Of a stretch of DNA of 64,000 nt, positions 50,051-59,286 are shown piece by piece. The stretch lies in NCBI GenBank assembly GCA_965219705.1, contig OZ244789.1, positions 1,860,001-1,924,000 on the forward strand, given 5' to 3'. Source of the DNA: JAJECS01 sp965219705 (GTDB lineage Bacteria > Chloroflexota > UBA11872). The notes beneath the pieces were generated by a model. That model did not search any database and was not told the DNA's origin. It saw only the letters and a program-made list of their open reading frames with translations. The translations under genes were made by a program, and so were the position numbers. How positions within the stretch are numbered: position 1 is the first letter of the stretch; each line of letters opens with the position of its first letter.

Positions 50051-51259
50051 TCAAGCGTCGGTCGAGATGTCGAAGACCGCGCGCCGAATGCGCTGCACCG
50101 GCAGCCCGTGCGTTCCCATGTCGCGCGTGAAGTCGGAATCCGAATAGAACACATGCAGCTTGCCGTCGCGCTGCATGGTCGAGGTGTAAGAGCATCCCGG
50201 GCCGGTGTGGAAGGCGAACGGCGCTTCCCAGTTGTTCCCGGTACCGTCGATGCTAATCATCACGTGCGTCACCTGGGGATGGCCGTAGGACCCGCGCCCC
50301 GAGGCGCACACGAGCACGTCATTCGGCAGCACTTGCAGCTGCGGCTTGGCCCCCGGCCACCCCATCGGCTCGGGCGTATCCCAGGTCCGACCGCCGTCGC
50401 GCGACCGCGCTTGCCACAGGGGTGAATACGAGCCCGTGCGCATCACGCAGAGGATGTCGCCGTTCGGCAGCGTGGTCATGTGGGCTTCGTCGAAACCCTC
50501 GTCGACGGGTCGGTCGCTGATCCCATATGTCGGCTTGATCTCGTCGGGATCGAACTGGGTCACGTAGTCCCACGAGTGCCCGCCGTCGCCGGAGCGCACG
50601 ATGAAGACGCCGAAGAGGTATTTCCAGATGCGGCCGTGGGCCTCGCGACGCCACCGGTCCTCGGGGAGCATCTTGCACCACTCCATGGCCGCCAGCAGAT
50701 CGCCATCGTCCATCTCGAGGATGGGCGAGTAGACCTGGTATGACCGACGCCCCCAGGGCATGCCGGCAACCTTGAACCAAAAGCGCTCCAGCAGTTGCTG
50801 GCCGTCGCCCGAGGCCCGCTGGAAGCGGAACGTGGGGTCGTCCTGCTGGAACTGCTCGTGCATATGTCCCTTGGCGCGGTCATAGCCGTTCTCGAGGTGC
50901 ACCTGGGTGTTGTGGCTCATGTGAACCAGCGTGCCGTCACGGAGACGGCCGGTACCGCCGGCAAATCCGTCGCTGGCGTGTCCGGAGAACGGGTCACGCG
51001 TGGTGAGCGGGTTCTCGTTCGGCGCGGGCTGCCAGGTCTCGCCGTCGTCGAAGGACTCGATGGTGCGGGCGGGGTCCTCTTTGTGGGCGTGCTCGCCGCC
51101 GTGGCGCGAGCGCGCATAGATCAGGTTGAGGCGGCCGTCCAACTGCACGAGCGAGGGAAAGTTCACGATGCTCTCGGTGTCTTGGACCAACGTGTCGATC
51201 CGCTCGACGCGAATCGTCGCCGTGCGCCCGTCGCGGGTGTACGTGGCCTCGGTGATCAT
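50051..51259 (-). CDS. Asp-box propeller, tandem array member 1 (first transcribed)
   Basis: A 402-residue protein; MITEATYTRDGRTATIRVERIDTLVQDTESIVNFPSLVQLDGR begins the family domain. The ATG is preceded by GAGGGGACGCGCCG. Asp boxes SFDDGETW, SGDGGHSW and SRDGGRTW. GSYGHPQVTHVMISIDGTGNNWEAPFAFHTGPGCSYTSTMQRDGKLHVFYSDSDF ends the protein as in the others. As the first gene of four on the minus strand it probably carries the operon promoter in the 130-bp gap before the formate-THF ligase gene. Confidence 0.85.
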   Translation of the reverse strand: MITEATYTRDGRTATIRVERIDTLVQDTESIVNFPSLVQLDGRLNLIYARSRHGGEHAHKEDPARTIESFDDGETWQPAPNENPLTTRDPFSGHASDGFAGGTGRLRDGTLVHMSHNTQVHLENGYDRAKGHMHEQFQQDDPTFRFQRASGDGQQLLERFWFKVAGMPWGRRSYQVYSPILEMDDGDLLAAMEWCKMLPEDRWRREAHGRIWKYLFGVFIVRSGDGGHSWDYVTQFDPDEIKPTYGISDRPVDEGFDEAHMTTLPNGDILCVMRTGSYSPLWQARSRDGGRTWDTPEPMGWPGAKPQLQVLPNDVLVCASGRGSYGHPQVTHVMISIDGTGNNWEAPFAFHTGPGCSYTSTMQRDGKLHVFYSDSDFTRDMGTHGLPVQRIRRAVFDISTDA

Positions 51260-51393
51260 CGGCGCGTCCCCTCTGATGCCGCCGCCGACGTGCGCGCGGC
51301 GTACGGATCCCTACGAAGCCGCAATTGTGCAACGGGCCGACTTTGGCCGCGAACCGCAATCCGGCTCCGCGGTGGCCCGTGGCCCGTACCGGC

Positions 51394-53076
51394 CTACGCC
51401 AGTCCCGAAATCGTCCCGTCCGGCGCCACGTCCATACCCACCGCAAACGGTCGCCGCGGCAGGCCCGGCATCGTCAGGATCTCACCTGTCAGCGGCACCA
51501 CGAAGCCCGCTCCCGCCGCCAGGCGCACGTCGCGCACCGTAATGCGGAAGCCCCGCGGACGCCCCAGCAGCGCGGCGTTGTCCGAGAGCGAGTACTGCGT
51601 CTTCGCCATGCAGACCGGGAACCCGCGCGCCACGCCGCGGTCCAGTCGCCGCAGCCGTCGTTCCACGCCAGCCGCGTAGTCCACGCCGTCCGCGCCGTAG
51701 ACCTCGCGCGCAATAACGTCGATCTTCTCCGTCAGCGTCGCCTCCGGCTCGTACAGCGGCGCGAACCCGTCGTCACCGGCCGCCAGCGTGTCCAGCACTT
51801 TCAGCGCCAGCTCCTCGGCGCCGGCGCCGCCCGCCGAGAATCCATTTGAGACTGCGGCCGGCGCCCCCATCGCCTCGGCCGCCGCCATCACCGCGTCCAC
51901 TTCCGCGTCCGTATCGGTGGGAAAGCGGTTGACGGCCACCACCAGCGGCACGCCGAACTTGCGGATATTGGCCGCGTGCGCCTCCAGGTTGGGCAGGCCC
52001 GCACGCAGCGCCTCCAGGTTCTCTGCCTGCAAGTCGCGGCGGCCGACTCCGCCGTGCATCTTCAGCGCGCGCACCGTGGCCACCAGCACTGCCGCCTTCG
52101 GGCGCAGCTCGCCGGCCGGACACTTGATGTTGAAGAATTTTTCAGCCCCCAGGTCGGCGCCAAACCCGGCTTCCGTCACCACCAGGTCCGCCAGCTTCAG
52201 CGCCAACCGGGTCGCGATCAGCGTGTTGCATCCGTGGGCGATGTTCCCGAACGGCCCCCCGTGGATCAGCGCGGGACCGCCCTCCAGATTCTGCACCAGG
52301 TTGGGCTGCACCGCGTCGCGCATTACCACCGCCATGGCGCCCTGCGCTTCCAGTTCCGCGGCCGTCACGTAGGCGCCGCGCCTGCGGTCGGCCAGCGCAA
52401 TGCGCCCACAGCGCTCTTTCAGGTCTTGTAGGTCGCGTGCCAGGCACAGGATGGCCATCACTTCGGACGCGGGCGTGATGTCGAATCCCGACTCACGAGG
52501 CACGCCGCGCGTGCGCCCGCCGAGCCCCAGCACGATGCTGTGCAGCGCGCGGTCGTTCATGTCCATCACGCGCCGCCAGAGGACGCGCCGCGCGTCGATT
52601 TCGAGCTGGTTGCCCTGGTGCAGGTGGTTGTCCAGCATGGCTGCCAGCAGGTTGTGGGCCGCGCTCACCGCCGCGAAGTCGCCCGTGAAGTGCAGGTTGA
52701 TGTCCTCCATCGGCACCACCTGCGCATAGCCGCCGCCCGCCGCGCCGCCTTTCACCCCAAACACCGGACCCAGCGAGGGCTCGCGCGTGGCGCTGATGGC
52801 CCGTCGGCCCAAGCGTTGCAGCGCCTGCGTCAGCCCGATCGTCGTCGTGGTCTTGCCCTCCCCCGCCGGTGTCGGGGTGATGGCGGTCACCAGAACCAGA
52901 TCGCCGTCCGGGGCGTCCTGACGCGACGCCATCGCCGCCGGCGTGATCTTGGCCTTGGCGCGTCCGTACGGCTCGATTTCTTCGCTGGCCAGGTCCACCC
53001 GCGCCGCCACGTCCTCGATTGGACGCAGCCTCGCGGCCTGGGCAATCTCGATATCTGAAGGCTGTGCAGGGATCAT
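51394..53076 (-). CDS. fhs: Formate--tetrahydrofolate ligase
   Basis: Start at ATG 53076 with GGGAGAG 3 nt upstream; 560 residues, the family norm. KITPAAMASRQDAPDGDLVLVTAITPTPAGEGKTTTTIGLTQAL carries the P-loop. REPSLGPVFGVKGGAAGGGYAQVVPMEDINLHFTGD is the family signature 1, GFDITPASEVMAILCLARDL and EGGPALIHGGPFGNIAHGCNTL are further conserved blocks, and AVNRFPTDTDAE lies in the third domain. It makes 10-formyl-THF from formate, ATP and THF for purine synthesis or C1 assimilation/dissimilation. No folD is adjacent. Confidence 0.98.
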   Translation of the reverse strand: MIPAQPSDIEIAQAARLRPIEDVAARVDLASEEIEPYGRAKAKITPAAMASRQDAPDGDLVLVTAITPTPAGEGKTTTTIGLTQALQRLGRRAISATREPSLGPVFGVKGGAAGGGYAQVVPMEDINLHFTGDFAAVSAAHNLLAAMLDNHLHQGNQLEIDARRVLWRRVMDMNDRALHSIVLGLGGRTRGVPRESGFDITPASEVMAILCLARDLQDLKERCGRIALADRRRGAYVTAAELEAQGAMAVVMRDAVQPNLVQNLEGGPALIHGGPFGNIAHGCNTLIATRLALKLADLVVTEAGFGADLGAEKFFNIKCPAGELRPKAAVLVATVRALKMHGGVGRRDLQAENLEALRAGLPNLEAHAANIRKFGVPLVVAVNRFPTDTDAEVDAVMAAAEAMGAPAAVSNGFSAGGAGAEELALKVLDTLAAGDDGFAPLYEPEATLTEKIDVIAREVYGADGVDYAAGVERRLRRLDRGVARGFPVCMAKTQYSLSDNAALLGRPRGFRITVRDVRLAAGAGFVVPLTGEILTMPGLPRRPFAVGMDVAPDGTISGLA

Positions 53077-53203
53077 GCGCTCTCCCGCGCTGGCAGCAAC
53101 GCGACATGCTCGATCTGGCACTCCATTAAACCGCAGGTCTCGTCCGTCCCCCGCGCGGTATGGTGCGAGGCGTGCGGCTGGCGCAGGCGAGCGGGGACTG
53201 AGC

Positions 53204-54220
53204 ATGAAGGCGGCCTATCTCGAGGGAATCGCCGACATTCGAGTTCGCGAGTGCGCGATCCCGGTGCCGGCGGCCCACGAGGCGCTGATTCGCGTTCGGT
53301 CCGTCGGCATCTGCGCGTCCGATATCCACTACTTCGAGCACGGGCGCATCGGGCGCTTCGTGGTGGAGCAGCCGCTGATCCTGGGGCATGAACCCTCGGG
53401 TGAAATCGTTGCCGTCGGCGCGGATGTCGCGCATCTTGCGCCCGGCGATCGCGTGTCGATCGAGCCCGGCGTCCCGTGTCTCGCCTGCGGCCACTGCCAG
53501 GCCGGCCGCTACAACCTCTGCCCCGACGTGGTCTTCATGGCCACGCCGCCGGTGCACGGCGCATTTGCCGAATATGTGGTGCACCCGGCCGACCGCTGCT
53601 TCAAGATTCCCGACGGCATGAGCTACGACGCCGCGGCGCTCATCGAGCCGCTCTCGGTCGGGATCTACGCGGTGGAGCGCGGCCGTGCGGTCCTCGGTGA
53701 TCGGGCGGCCGTGTTAGGAGCCGGACCCATCGGGTTGATGACGTTGCTGAGCCTGAAGAGCCAGGGGATTGATGCCGTCACCGTCGTCGATGTCGTCGAG
53801 TTCCGTCTCCAGAAGGCGCGTGAGCTTGGCGCCGCGCGCACGGTGAATGCCCTTGAGGTTGATGTCACCGCCGAGCTGGCCGACAGCTTTGACGTTGTCT
53901 TTGAAACGGCGGGCGCGCCGGCCACGGTGGTGCAAACGATTCGCCTGGCCGCACGCGGCGGTCGCGTCGTCCTCGTGGGTCTCAGCCCCGACGACACGGC
54001 GCCCATCGACACCAATCAGATCATCGACAAAGGGCTCGACGTTATGGGGGTCTTCCGTTACGCCCATACCTGGCCGAAAGCAATCGAGCTCGTGGCCTCG
54101 GGTCGCGTGGACCTCGAGCCGCTCGTCTCGGCCCACTATCCGCTCGACGACGTTCAGGACGCCATGGACTTCGCGCGGGAGCGCAAGGATGCGTGCATCA
54201 AGGTCATGGTCGAGCCCTGA
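53204..54220 (+). CDS. Zinc-dependent polyol/sorbitol-dehydrogenase-like alcohol dehydrogenase
   Basis: Start at ATG 53204; 338 residues. VGICASDIHYFEHGRIGRF has the catalytic-zinc Cys and the family's D-x-H-Y, LGHEPSGEIVAVG the His-Glu pair. PCLACGHCQAGRYNLC holds the four structural-zinc Cys, and AVLGAGPIGLMTLLSLK the NAD(P) loop. DVVEFRLQKARELGA suggests NAD preference. The overall pattern (GRI-G-F--E-P, ALIEPLSVG) is that of sorbitol/xylitol dehydrogenases (MDR family). It is the first gene of an operon with the SDR and sugar kinase genes: polyol to ketose, then phosphorylation. Confidence 0.95.
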   Translation: MKAAYLEGIADIRVRECAIPVPAAHEALIRVRSVGICASDIHYFEHGRIGRFVVEQPLILGHEPSGEIVAVGADVAHLAPGDRVSIEPGVPCLACGHCQAGRYNLCPDVVFMATPPVHGAFAEYVVHPADRCFKIPDGMSYDAAALIEPLSVGIYAVERGRAVLGDRAAVLGAGPIGLMTLLSLKSQGIDAVTVVDVVEFRLQKARELGAARTVNALEVDVTAELADSFDVVFETAGAPATVVQTIRLAARGGRVVLVGLSPDDTAPIDTNQIIDKGLDVMGVFRYAHTWPKAIELVASGRVDLEPLVSAHYPLDDVQDAMDFARERKDACIKVMVEP

Positions 54221-54990
54221 TGGGCGTCCTCGACCGCTTCCGACTTGACGGCCGTACGGCGCTGGTGACCGGCGGCGGGACCGGCATTGGCCGGGGGCTC
54301 GCCCGCGCGTTGGCCGAGGCCGGCGCCGATGTCGCCATATGCGGTCGCACGCCCGACACCCTGGAGCGCACAGCCGCCGAGATTGAGGCGCTCGGCGTGC
54401 GCGCCAAGGCGATCACCGCCGACGTGACGTGCGCCGCCGACGTGCACGCCGCCGTTGAGGCCATCGTCGATGACTGGGGCGGCCTCGACATCGCGGTCAA
54501 CAACGCCGGCATCACCACCTGGGTCGACGCCGTGGAGATGTCGGAGGCCGACTGGGACTCGGTGCTGAACACCAACCTCAAGGGCGTCTTTCTGTGCTCG
54601 CAGGAGGCGGCGCGGGTGATGATTCCGCGGGGACGGGGCGCCATCGTCAACGTGGCCTCAATCTCGGCGCAGATCATCAACCGTCCGCAGCGGCAGGCCC
54701 ACTACAGCGCCTCCAAGGCCGGCGTCGTTCACCTCACCCGCGCGCTGGCCGCCGAGTGGGCAGAGCACGGCGTGCGCGTCAACGCGGTAAGCCCCGGCTA
54801 CACCCGGACCGAAATGGTGAACGCGCCGCACATGCACCCCGCCCGGCCCATCTGGACGCGCGACACGCCCATGGGCCGCATGGCGGAGATCGACGAGATC
54901 CAGGGAGCCGTGGTCTTTCTGGCGAGCGACGCCGCGGCGTTCGTGACCGGTCACGATCTGGTCGTCGACGGCGGCGTCACCGCCTGGTGA
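54220..54990 (+). CDS. Short-chain dehydrogenase/reductase (SDR)
   Basis: ATG at 54220 overlaps the upstream stop as TGATG, so it is translationally coupled; 256 residues. ALVTGGGTGIGRGLARAL is the cofactor loop, CGRTPDTL gives an Arg typical of NADPH preference, NNAGITTW the NNAG motif, and NVASISAQ plus HYSASKAGVVH the S-Y-K triad. AVSPGYTRTEM follows. Classical SDR, probably oxidising a sugar alcohol or reducing a keto-sugar (gluconate 5-dehydrogenase-like). It works beside the MDR enzyme and kinase. Confidence 0.95.
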   Translation: MGVLDRFRLDGRTALVTGGGTGIGRGLARALAEAGADVAICGRTPDTLERTAAEIEALGVRAKAITADVTCAADVHAAVEAIVDDWGGLDIAVNNAGITTWVDAVEMSEADWDSVLNTNLKGVFLCSQEAARVMIPRGRGAIVNVASISAQIINRPQRQAHYSASKAGVVHLTRALAAEWAEHGVRVNAVSPGYTRTEMVNAPHMHPARPIWTRDTPMGRMAEIDEIQGAVVFLASDAAAFVTGHDLVVDGGVTAW

Positions 54991-55031
54991 CCGAGTGTGG
55001 TTGACATGCCCGCGCTCATCCTGACGTCCCG

Positions 55032-56552
55032 GTGAGCGACGCCCTGCTGCTGGGCCTGGACCTCGGCACCACCAGCGCGCGGGCGGTGCTGACCGCTCGT
55101 AGCGGACGCATCCTGGCCACCCACGCCGCGGAATATCCCATGGACACCCCGAAGCCGGGCTGGGCCGAGCAGGACCCCGATGTCTGGGAACGCGCGGCCT
55201 ATGAGGCCCTGAGTGCGTGCGTGCGGGCGGCGCCAGACCCCGCGTCCATCCGCGGAATCGGGCTCACCGGCCAGATGCACGGCGCCACGCTCTTGGACGC
55301 GCGAGATCGGCCAATCCGTCCGGCCATCCTCTGGTGCGACCAGCGCACCGCCGCGCAACGGCAGGCCATCGAGCGCGAGATCGGGCTGGCCGAGGTCATC
55401 GCGCGCACGGCCAACCCACCGCTGGAAGGATTCACCGCACCCAAACTCCTTTGGGTGCGCGAGCACGAACCCGACGCCTACGCTCGGATTCGACGGGTGC
55501 TGCTGCCCAAAGACTTCATCCGCCTGCGCCTCACCGGCGAGGCCGCCACCGACGTCGCGGACGCCTCGGGCACCGCACTCTTCGACGTGGCCAACCGTGA
55601 ATGGTCCGAGGCCATGGCGCGTGACCTGGCAATCCCCCTGGAGTGGCTGCCACGGGCTGTTGAATCGCCCGCGGCGACCGGCGCGCTGACCGCTGAGGCG
55701 GCGGAAGCTCTGGACCTGCCCGCAGGCCTGCCCGTGGCCGCGGGAGCGGGCGATCAAGCCGCCGGCGGCGTGGCGGCGGGGATCATTGCCGAAGGCGATG
55801 CGCTCGTCACGATCGGGTCCTCGGGCGTCGTGTTCGTCGCCAGCGACCAGCCTCGGATTGATCCAGCCGGTCGCGTGCACACGTTCTGTCACGCGCTGGC
55901 GGGGATGTGGCACGTCATGGGCGTCACCCAGGGCGCCGGGATCTCGCTGCGCTGGATGCGCGACTTGCTGGGCGCGCAATCCCTGTCAGAGGCGGGCGAT
56001 CCCTACGACGCGCTCACGCGCGAGGCGGCGTCGTCGCCGGCCGGAAGCCGGGGTCTCGTCTGGCTGCCCTACCTGCAGGGTGAGCGCACGCCGCACCTGG
56101 ACCCTAACGCGCGCGGCGTCTTGTTCGGCCTCACGGCGGCGCACCAGCGGGGCGACGTGATCCGCGCCGTGCTCGAAGGCGTGGCCTTCAGCCTGCGCGA
56201 CGGTTTGGAGATCATCCAGGAACTTGGCCTACCCGTACGCCGGGTCAAGATTGCGGGCGGCGGGGCGCGCAGCCCGCTGTGGCGACAGATCGTGGCCGAC
56301 GTGCTTGGCCACCCGATCAGCCTCGAGCCCGAGGACCGCGGTCCCGCCTTCGGAGCGGCCCTGCTCGCCGGCGTCGCCGCACAGGTCTACGGTTCGGTGT
56401 CCGACGCCTGCGCGGTGACCGCGAGCCAATCCCAAGAGGTCGCGCCGCGCGCGGATGCGCAGGGCGTCTACGATGCGACCTACCGCGTTTACCGGGAGCT
56501 GTATCCCGCGCTGGCGGGACCGTTCAACGCCGTCGCGTCGTTGCAGGAATAG
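55032..56552 (+). CDS. xylB: FGGY-family carbohydrate kinase, xylulokinase type
   Basis: GTG start at 55032; 506 residues. LLLGLDLGTTSARAVLTARSG is the phosphate-1 motif, GIGLTGQMHGATLLD the xylulokinase-type substrate segment (QMHG), and AGAGDQAAGGVAAGII holds the catalytic Asp. GSSGVVFVASD is the phosphate-2 motif, GERTPHLDPNARGVLFGLT is typical of XylB, and RVKIAGGGARSPLWRQIVADVLG the adenosine motif. It phosphorylates xylulose or a related ketose. It is the last gene of the ADH-SDR-kinase operon; together they can turn a pentitol into a pentose phosphate. The symbol follows the family. Confidence 0.93.
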   Translation: MSDALLLGLDLGTTSARAVLTARSGRILATHAAEYPMDTPKPGWAEQDPDVWERAAYEALSACVRAAPDPASIRGIGLTGQMHGATLLDARDRPIRPAILWCDQRTAAQRQAIEREIGLAEVIARTANPPLEGFTAPKLLWVREHEPDAYARIRRVLLPKDFIRLRLTGEAATDVADASGTALFDVANREWSEAMARDLAIPLEWLPRAVESPAATGALTAEAAEALDLPAGLPVAAGAGDQAAGGVAAGIIAEGDALVTIGSSGVVFVASDQPRIDPAGRVHTFCHALAGMWHVMGVTQGAGISLRWMRDLLGAQSLSEAGDPYDALTREAASSPAGSRGLVWLPYLQGERTPHLDPNARGVLFGLTAAHQRGDVIRAVLEGVAFSLRDGLEIIQELGLPVRRVKIAGGGARSPLWRQIVADVLGHPISLEPEDRGPAFGAALLAGVAAQVYGSVSDACAVTASQSQEVAPRADAQGVYDATYRVYRELYPALAGPFNAVASLQE

Positions 56553-56612
56553 CCCAGCCGCAACTCTGTAGACCTCTTTGCGGACTCCTGGGGCGTAGAC
56601 CTCCGCAGTCCC

Positions 56613-57014
56613 TCAGAGCAAGCGCAGCTCGACGGTCCGAGTGCGCGGGCCGTCGCACTCGACGAGCAGGACGTCCTGCCACACCCCCACCTGGAGCCGT
56701 CCGTTGACGATCGGCACCATCACCTGATGTCCCAGCAGGGCGGCGCGGACGTGGGCGGCCGCGTTGTCTTCGGCCCCCTGATTGTGCGCGTAGGGACCAC
56801 GCCACGGCACCAGGCGTTCTAGCGCTTGAGCCAGGTCCTCGAGCAGGCCGGGCTCGGGTTCATTCAGAGTCACGGCACAGGTGGTGTGCGGGACGCTGAC
56901 CAATAGCATTCCGTCAGTGACGTCCTGCGCGTCGAGGGCCGCCTGGATGCGCCGGCCTATGGGATGCACGGACGTTTGCGACGTGGTAGCGATGCGCAGC
57001 GCGGGGAGCGGCAT
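56613..57014 (-). CDS. YjbQ/UPF0047 family protein (secondary thiamine-phosphate synthase type)
   Basis: Start at ATG 57014, 133 residues; the upstream frame belongs to the HAD gene region. SVHPIGRRIQAALDAQDVTDGMLLVSVPHTTCAVTLNEPEPGLLEDLAQAL is the family signature (G...vfv.HTTaai.inE...p.l..Dl). NQGAEDNAAAHVRAALLGHQVMVPIVNGRLQVGVWQDVLLVECDGPRTR carries the conserved N-AaH-Kas--G-s--iPh--G-L-LGtWQ-i-h-E-DgpR. Weak thiamine-phosphate synthase activity is known for the family; the physiological role is unsettled. It starts 1 nt after the stop of the HAD gene, so they form an operon. Confidence 0.95.
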   Translation of the reverse strand: MPLPALRIATTSQTSVHPIGRRIQAALDAQDVTDGMLLVSVPHTTCAVTLNEPEPGLLEDLAQALERLVPWRGPYAHNQGAEDNAAAHVRAALLGHQVMVPIVNGRLQVGVWQDVLLVECDGPRTRTVELRLL

Positions 57015-57015
57015 T

Positions 57016-57801
57016 TCAGGCGTCCGCTCCGGAATCCACGGGAGGCCGCGTGCGCCCGCTGGCGTTGGGCGCGCGCCGGGACAGCTCACGCCAGCCGGGT
57101 CCCAGGGCCAGGCGAGCCGCGTCCACCAGGTTTCGGGCCACGGACACCCCGGGTGGGACGTCTGAGCCATCGCGCGCGAGCCAGACGACGGGCATCCCGC
57201 AGCGTTGCGCGCCGGCGACGTCGTTGATCAGGTCGTCACCGATGAGCACGCAGTCGTCGAGGTCGGCGCCCACGGCAGCGGCAGCGGCGGCAAATATGCG
57301 CGGATCGGGCTTCTCGGCGCCCACGGCAGCCGAGAAGACGACAGGGTCCAGACAGTCACCGAGCCCAACCTCATCGAGGACCAGCGGCAGCAGGTAGCTG
57401 TAGTTGCTGAGGACGCCGGCGCGGACGCCGGCCGCTCGGACAAGGTCGATGGCCGGACTAGCGTCGGGAAGCACGCGCGTCGGAAAGGCCGCCGTCAGTT
57501 CGTCGGCGATATGGTTCACGTCAAGCCGTGCGGAACATGTGTCGCCCAACGCCTCTAAGTAGACACGAGCATCGGCGGCTCGGAGCCGCTCGAGGTCGTC
57601 GGCCGTGCGGACAGAGGCGAAATGCGCCTTGTAGTAGCGCATCTCGGCACGCAGAGCGGCATCGACGCGTGGGCGCGGCAGGTCAACTCCCGCCCGCCGC
57701 AGTGCGTCGGCCATGTAGTCGAAGGGCGAGGGGTCCTGCGAGAAGTGGATCAGCGTGCCGTAGGCGTCAAAGAACACGGCCGCCGGGTAGGACGTAGTCA
57801 C
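57016..57801 (-). CDS. HAD-superfamily hydrolase (HDHD3/REG-2-like)
   Basis: GTG start at 57801, 261 residues. AAVFFDAYGTLIHFSQDPSPFDYMADALRRAGVDL is motif I (D-A-Y-GTL) with the helical C1 cap. AGVLSNYSYLLPLVLDEVGLGDCLDPVVFSAAVGAEKPDPRIF contains motif II (Ser in LSN) and motif III Lys, and CVLIGDDLINDVAGAQRCGMPVVWLAR is motif IV. It is a phosphatase of a small phosphometabolite, substrate unknown. It is divergent from the propeller gene at 57949 and in an operon with yjbQ. Confidence 0.93.
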   Translation of the reverse strand: MTTSYPAAVFFDAYGTLIHFSQDPSPFDYMADALRRAGVDLPRPRVDAALRAEMRYYKAHFASVRTADDLERLRAADARVYLEALGDTCSARLDVNHIADELTAAFPTRVLPDASPAIDLVRAAGVRAGVLSNYSYLLPLVLDEVGLGDCLDPVVFSAAVGAEKPDPRIFAAAAAAVGADLDDCVLIGDDLINDVAGAQRCGMPVVWLARDGSDVPPGVSVARNLVDAARLALGPGWRELSRRAPNASGRTRPPVDSGADA

Positions 57802-57948
57802 ACGGGAACGTACCACCGGCGACGGCAGGGGCGGGCGCGCGCGTCGGGACGAGTGGGATGATGGGGGCGCTTTCGCCGGGACGGTGCGTGCCGCGACGGG
57901 CCAAACATCGCGGCCGGCAACGGTGTCCCGCCTTTGAAGGTGCTTTCC

Positions 57949-59286
57949 ATGCCACCGACTTCCACCGCCGCCGAGCGCTGGCGCGATGCTCACCGCACCA
58001 ATCCCGACCACATCGTCTTCGTTCCGGCGGACGACGACACGCCGGCGCACGACACCGGGCCGCGGCCGGACGGGCCGTGGGACAACGGCAATACCCACTT
58101 CATCGTCACGGTCACGACCTCCGGGGCATTCCTTGCGACCTGGACGCAGGCCGGGGACCACTTCCACGGTGTGAACGTGCGGGTGGTGACGGCCCGCAGC
58201 ACGGACCGTGGCCGCACCTGGAGCCGCCCGACGGTGGTCGAGGCGCCGCCCGACGACTCCGGCAAGACGCCCGTGTGGTCGGTGCCGGTCGTCGTGCCGC
58301 ACAGCGGCCGCGTCTGGCTCTTCTACCACCGCAATACCGGTCCGGTGGACTTCGACCGCGGGATGACCGGCGTGCTCTCCTGGCGCGTCTCGGACGACGA
58401 CGGCGTCACCTGGGGTGAGCGCCACGACGCGGTCATCGGGCGCGGGGCCATCGACGATCCCGATCCCGCCATGCTCAGCAGCTGGGTGCCGTCCGGCTGG
58501 CAGGCGCCCATCGTGAACCGGCGGGGGCAGGTGATCTGCCCGATGACGCGCTGGGCCTCCAACGCCTATCAGCGCCGGTTCGAGACGGTGTCGCCGGAGA
58601 TCGGCTTCAACGCCCGTCATCACGAGGGCTGGTTCCTGCGTTTCGACAACGTGCTGACGGTAGAGGATCCGGCGGACTTGGTGGTGACCACTTGGCCGGA
58701 CGCCGACCACGGCATCCTGGTGCCGCATCCGCGTGACGCGCGAATCAGCTCGGCCATGGAGCCGTCCATCCAGAACCTCTCGGACGGCCGCATCATCGCC
58801 GTGATGCGCACCATGACCGGCTGGGTCTGGTATTCGGTGTCCGCCGATTTCGGCGAGTCATGGTCCGAGGCGGCGCCGCTGCGGTTTCAGCCGGGCGGAC
58901 CGCCCATCCCGCATCCCTCGGCCCCGTGCCCGCTCCACAAGCTGCGCGACGGTCGATTCCTGCTCTTCTTTCACAACAACGATGGCACCGCCCATGGCGC
59001 CAGCGGACCCGGCGACGGGCGTGCGCGCCGGCCGGTCTGCGTGAGCGTCGGTCGCGAAATCGACAATCCCGGAGGCCAGCCGCTGGTGTTCGGCCGCCCG
59101 CACGTGCTGGCCGACAACGAATACGCCGTCAATGCCGTGACCGGCCGATCCGGCGGCATGCCGATCTACGGCAGCTTCACCGACTACGCCGGCGAGGCAG
59201 TGCTCTGGTACCCGGACAACACGACATATTTGCTTGGCAAACGGCTGACCGAGGACGTTCTCGACGACGCCTGGCTGCCGCGCTGA
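57949..59286 (+). CDS. Asp-box (BNR) beta-propeller, sialidase-like protein 7
   Basis: I chose ATG 57949 (MPPTSTAAERW); GAAGG lies 8 nt upstream; 445 residues. HRTNPDHIVFVPADDDTP parallels the DWRRT-(N/D)-PDLV opening of the 32774 and 38324 paralogues. STDRGRTW and SDDDGVTW are Asp boxes. WQAPIVNRRGQVICPMTRWA, FDNVLTVEDPADLVVTTWPDADHG and FLLFFHNNDGTAHG align with the same positions in those proteins. So three of the seven propellers belong to one subfamily and four to another. No signal peptide. Confidence 0.83.
   Translation: MPPTSTAAERWRDAHRTNPDHIVFVPADDDTPAHDTGPRPDGPWDNGNTHFIVTVTTSGAFLATWTQAGDHFHGVNVRVVTARSTDRGRTWSRPTVVEAPPDDSGKTPVWSVPVVVPHSGRVWLFYHRNTGPVDFDRGMTGVLSWRVSDDDGVTWGERHDAVIGRGAIDDPDPAMLSSWVPSGWQAPIVNRRGQVICPMTRWASNAYQRRFETVSPEIGFNARHHEGWFLRFDNVLTVEDPADLVVTTWPDADHGILVPHPRDARISSAMEPSIQNLSDGRIIAVMRTMTGWVWYSVSADFGESWSEAAPLRFQPGGPPIPHPSAPCPLHKLRDGRFLLFFHNNDGTAHGASGPGDGRARRPVCVSVGREIDNPGGQPLVFGRPHVLADNEYAVNAVTGRSGGMPIYGSFTDYAGEAVLWYPDNTTYLLGKRLTEDVLDDAWLPR

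Noticed and set aside
52943..53203. N-terminal extension of the alcohol dehydrogenase
   Set aside because: It is antisense to the start of the formate-THF ligase gene; the family begins at MKAAYLEG.
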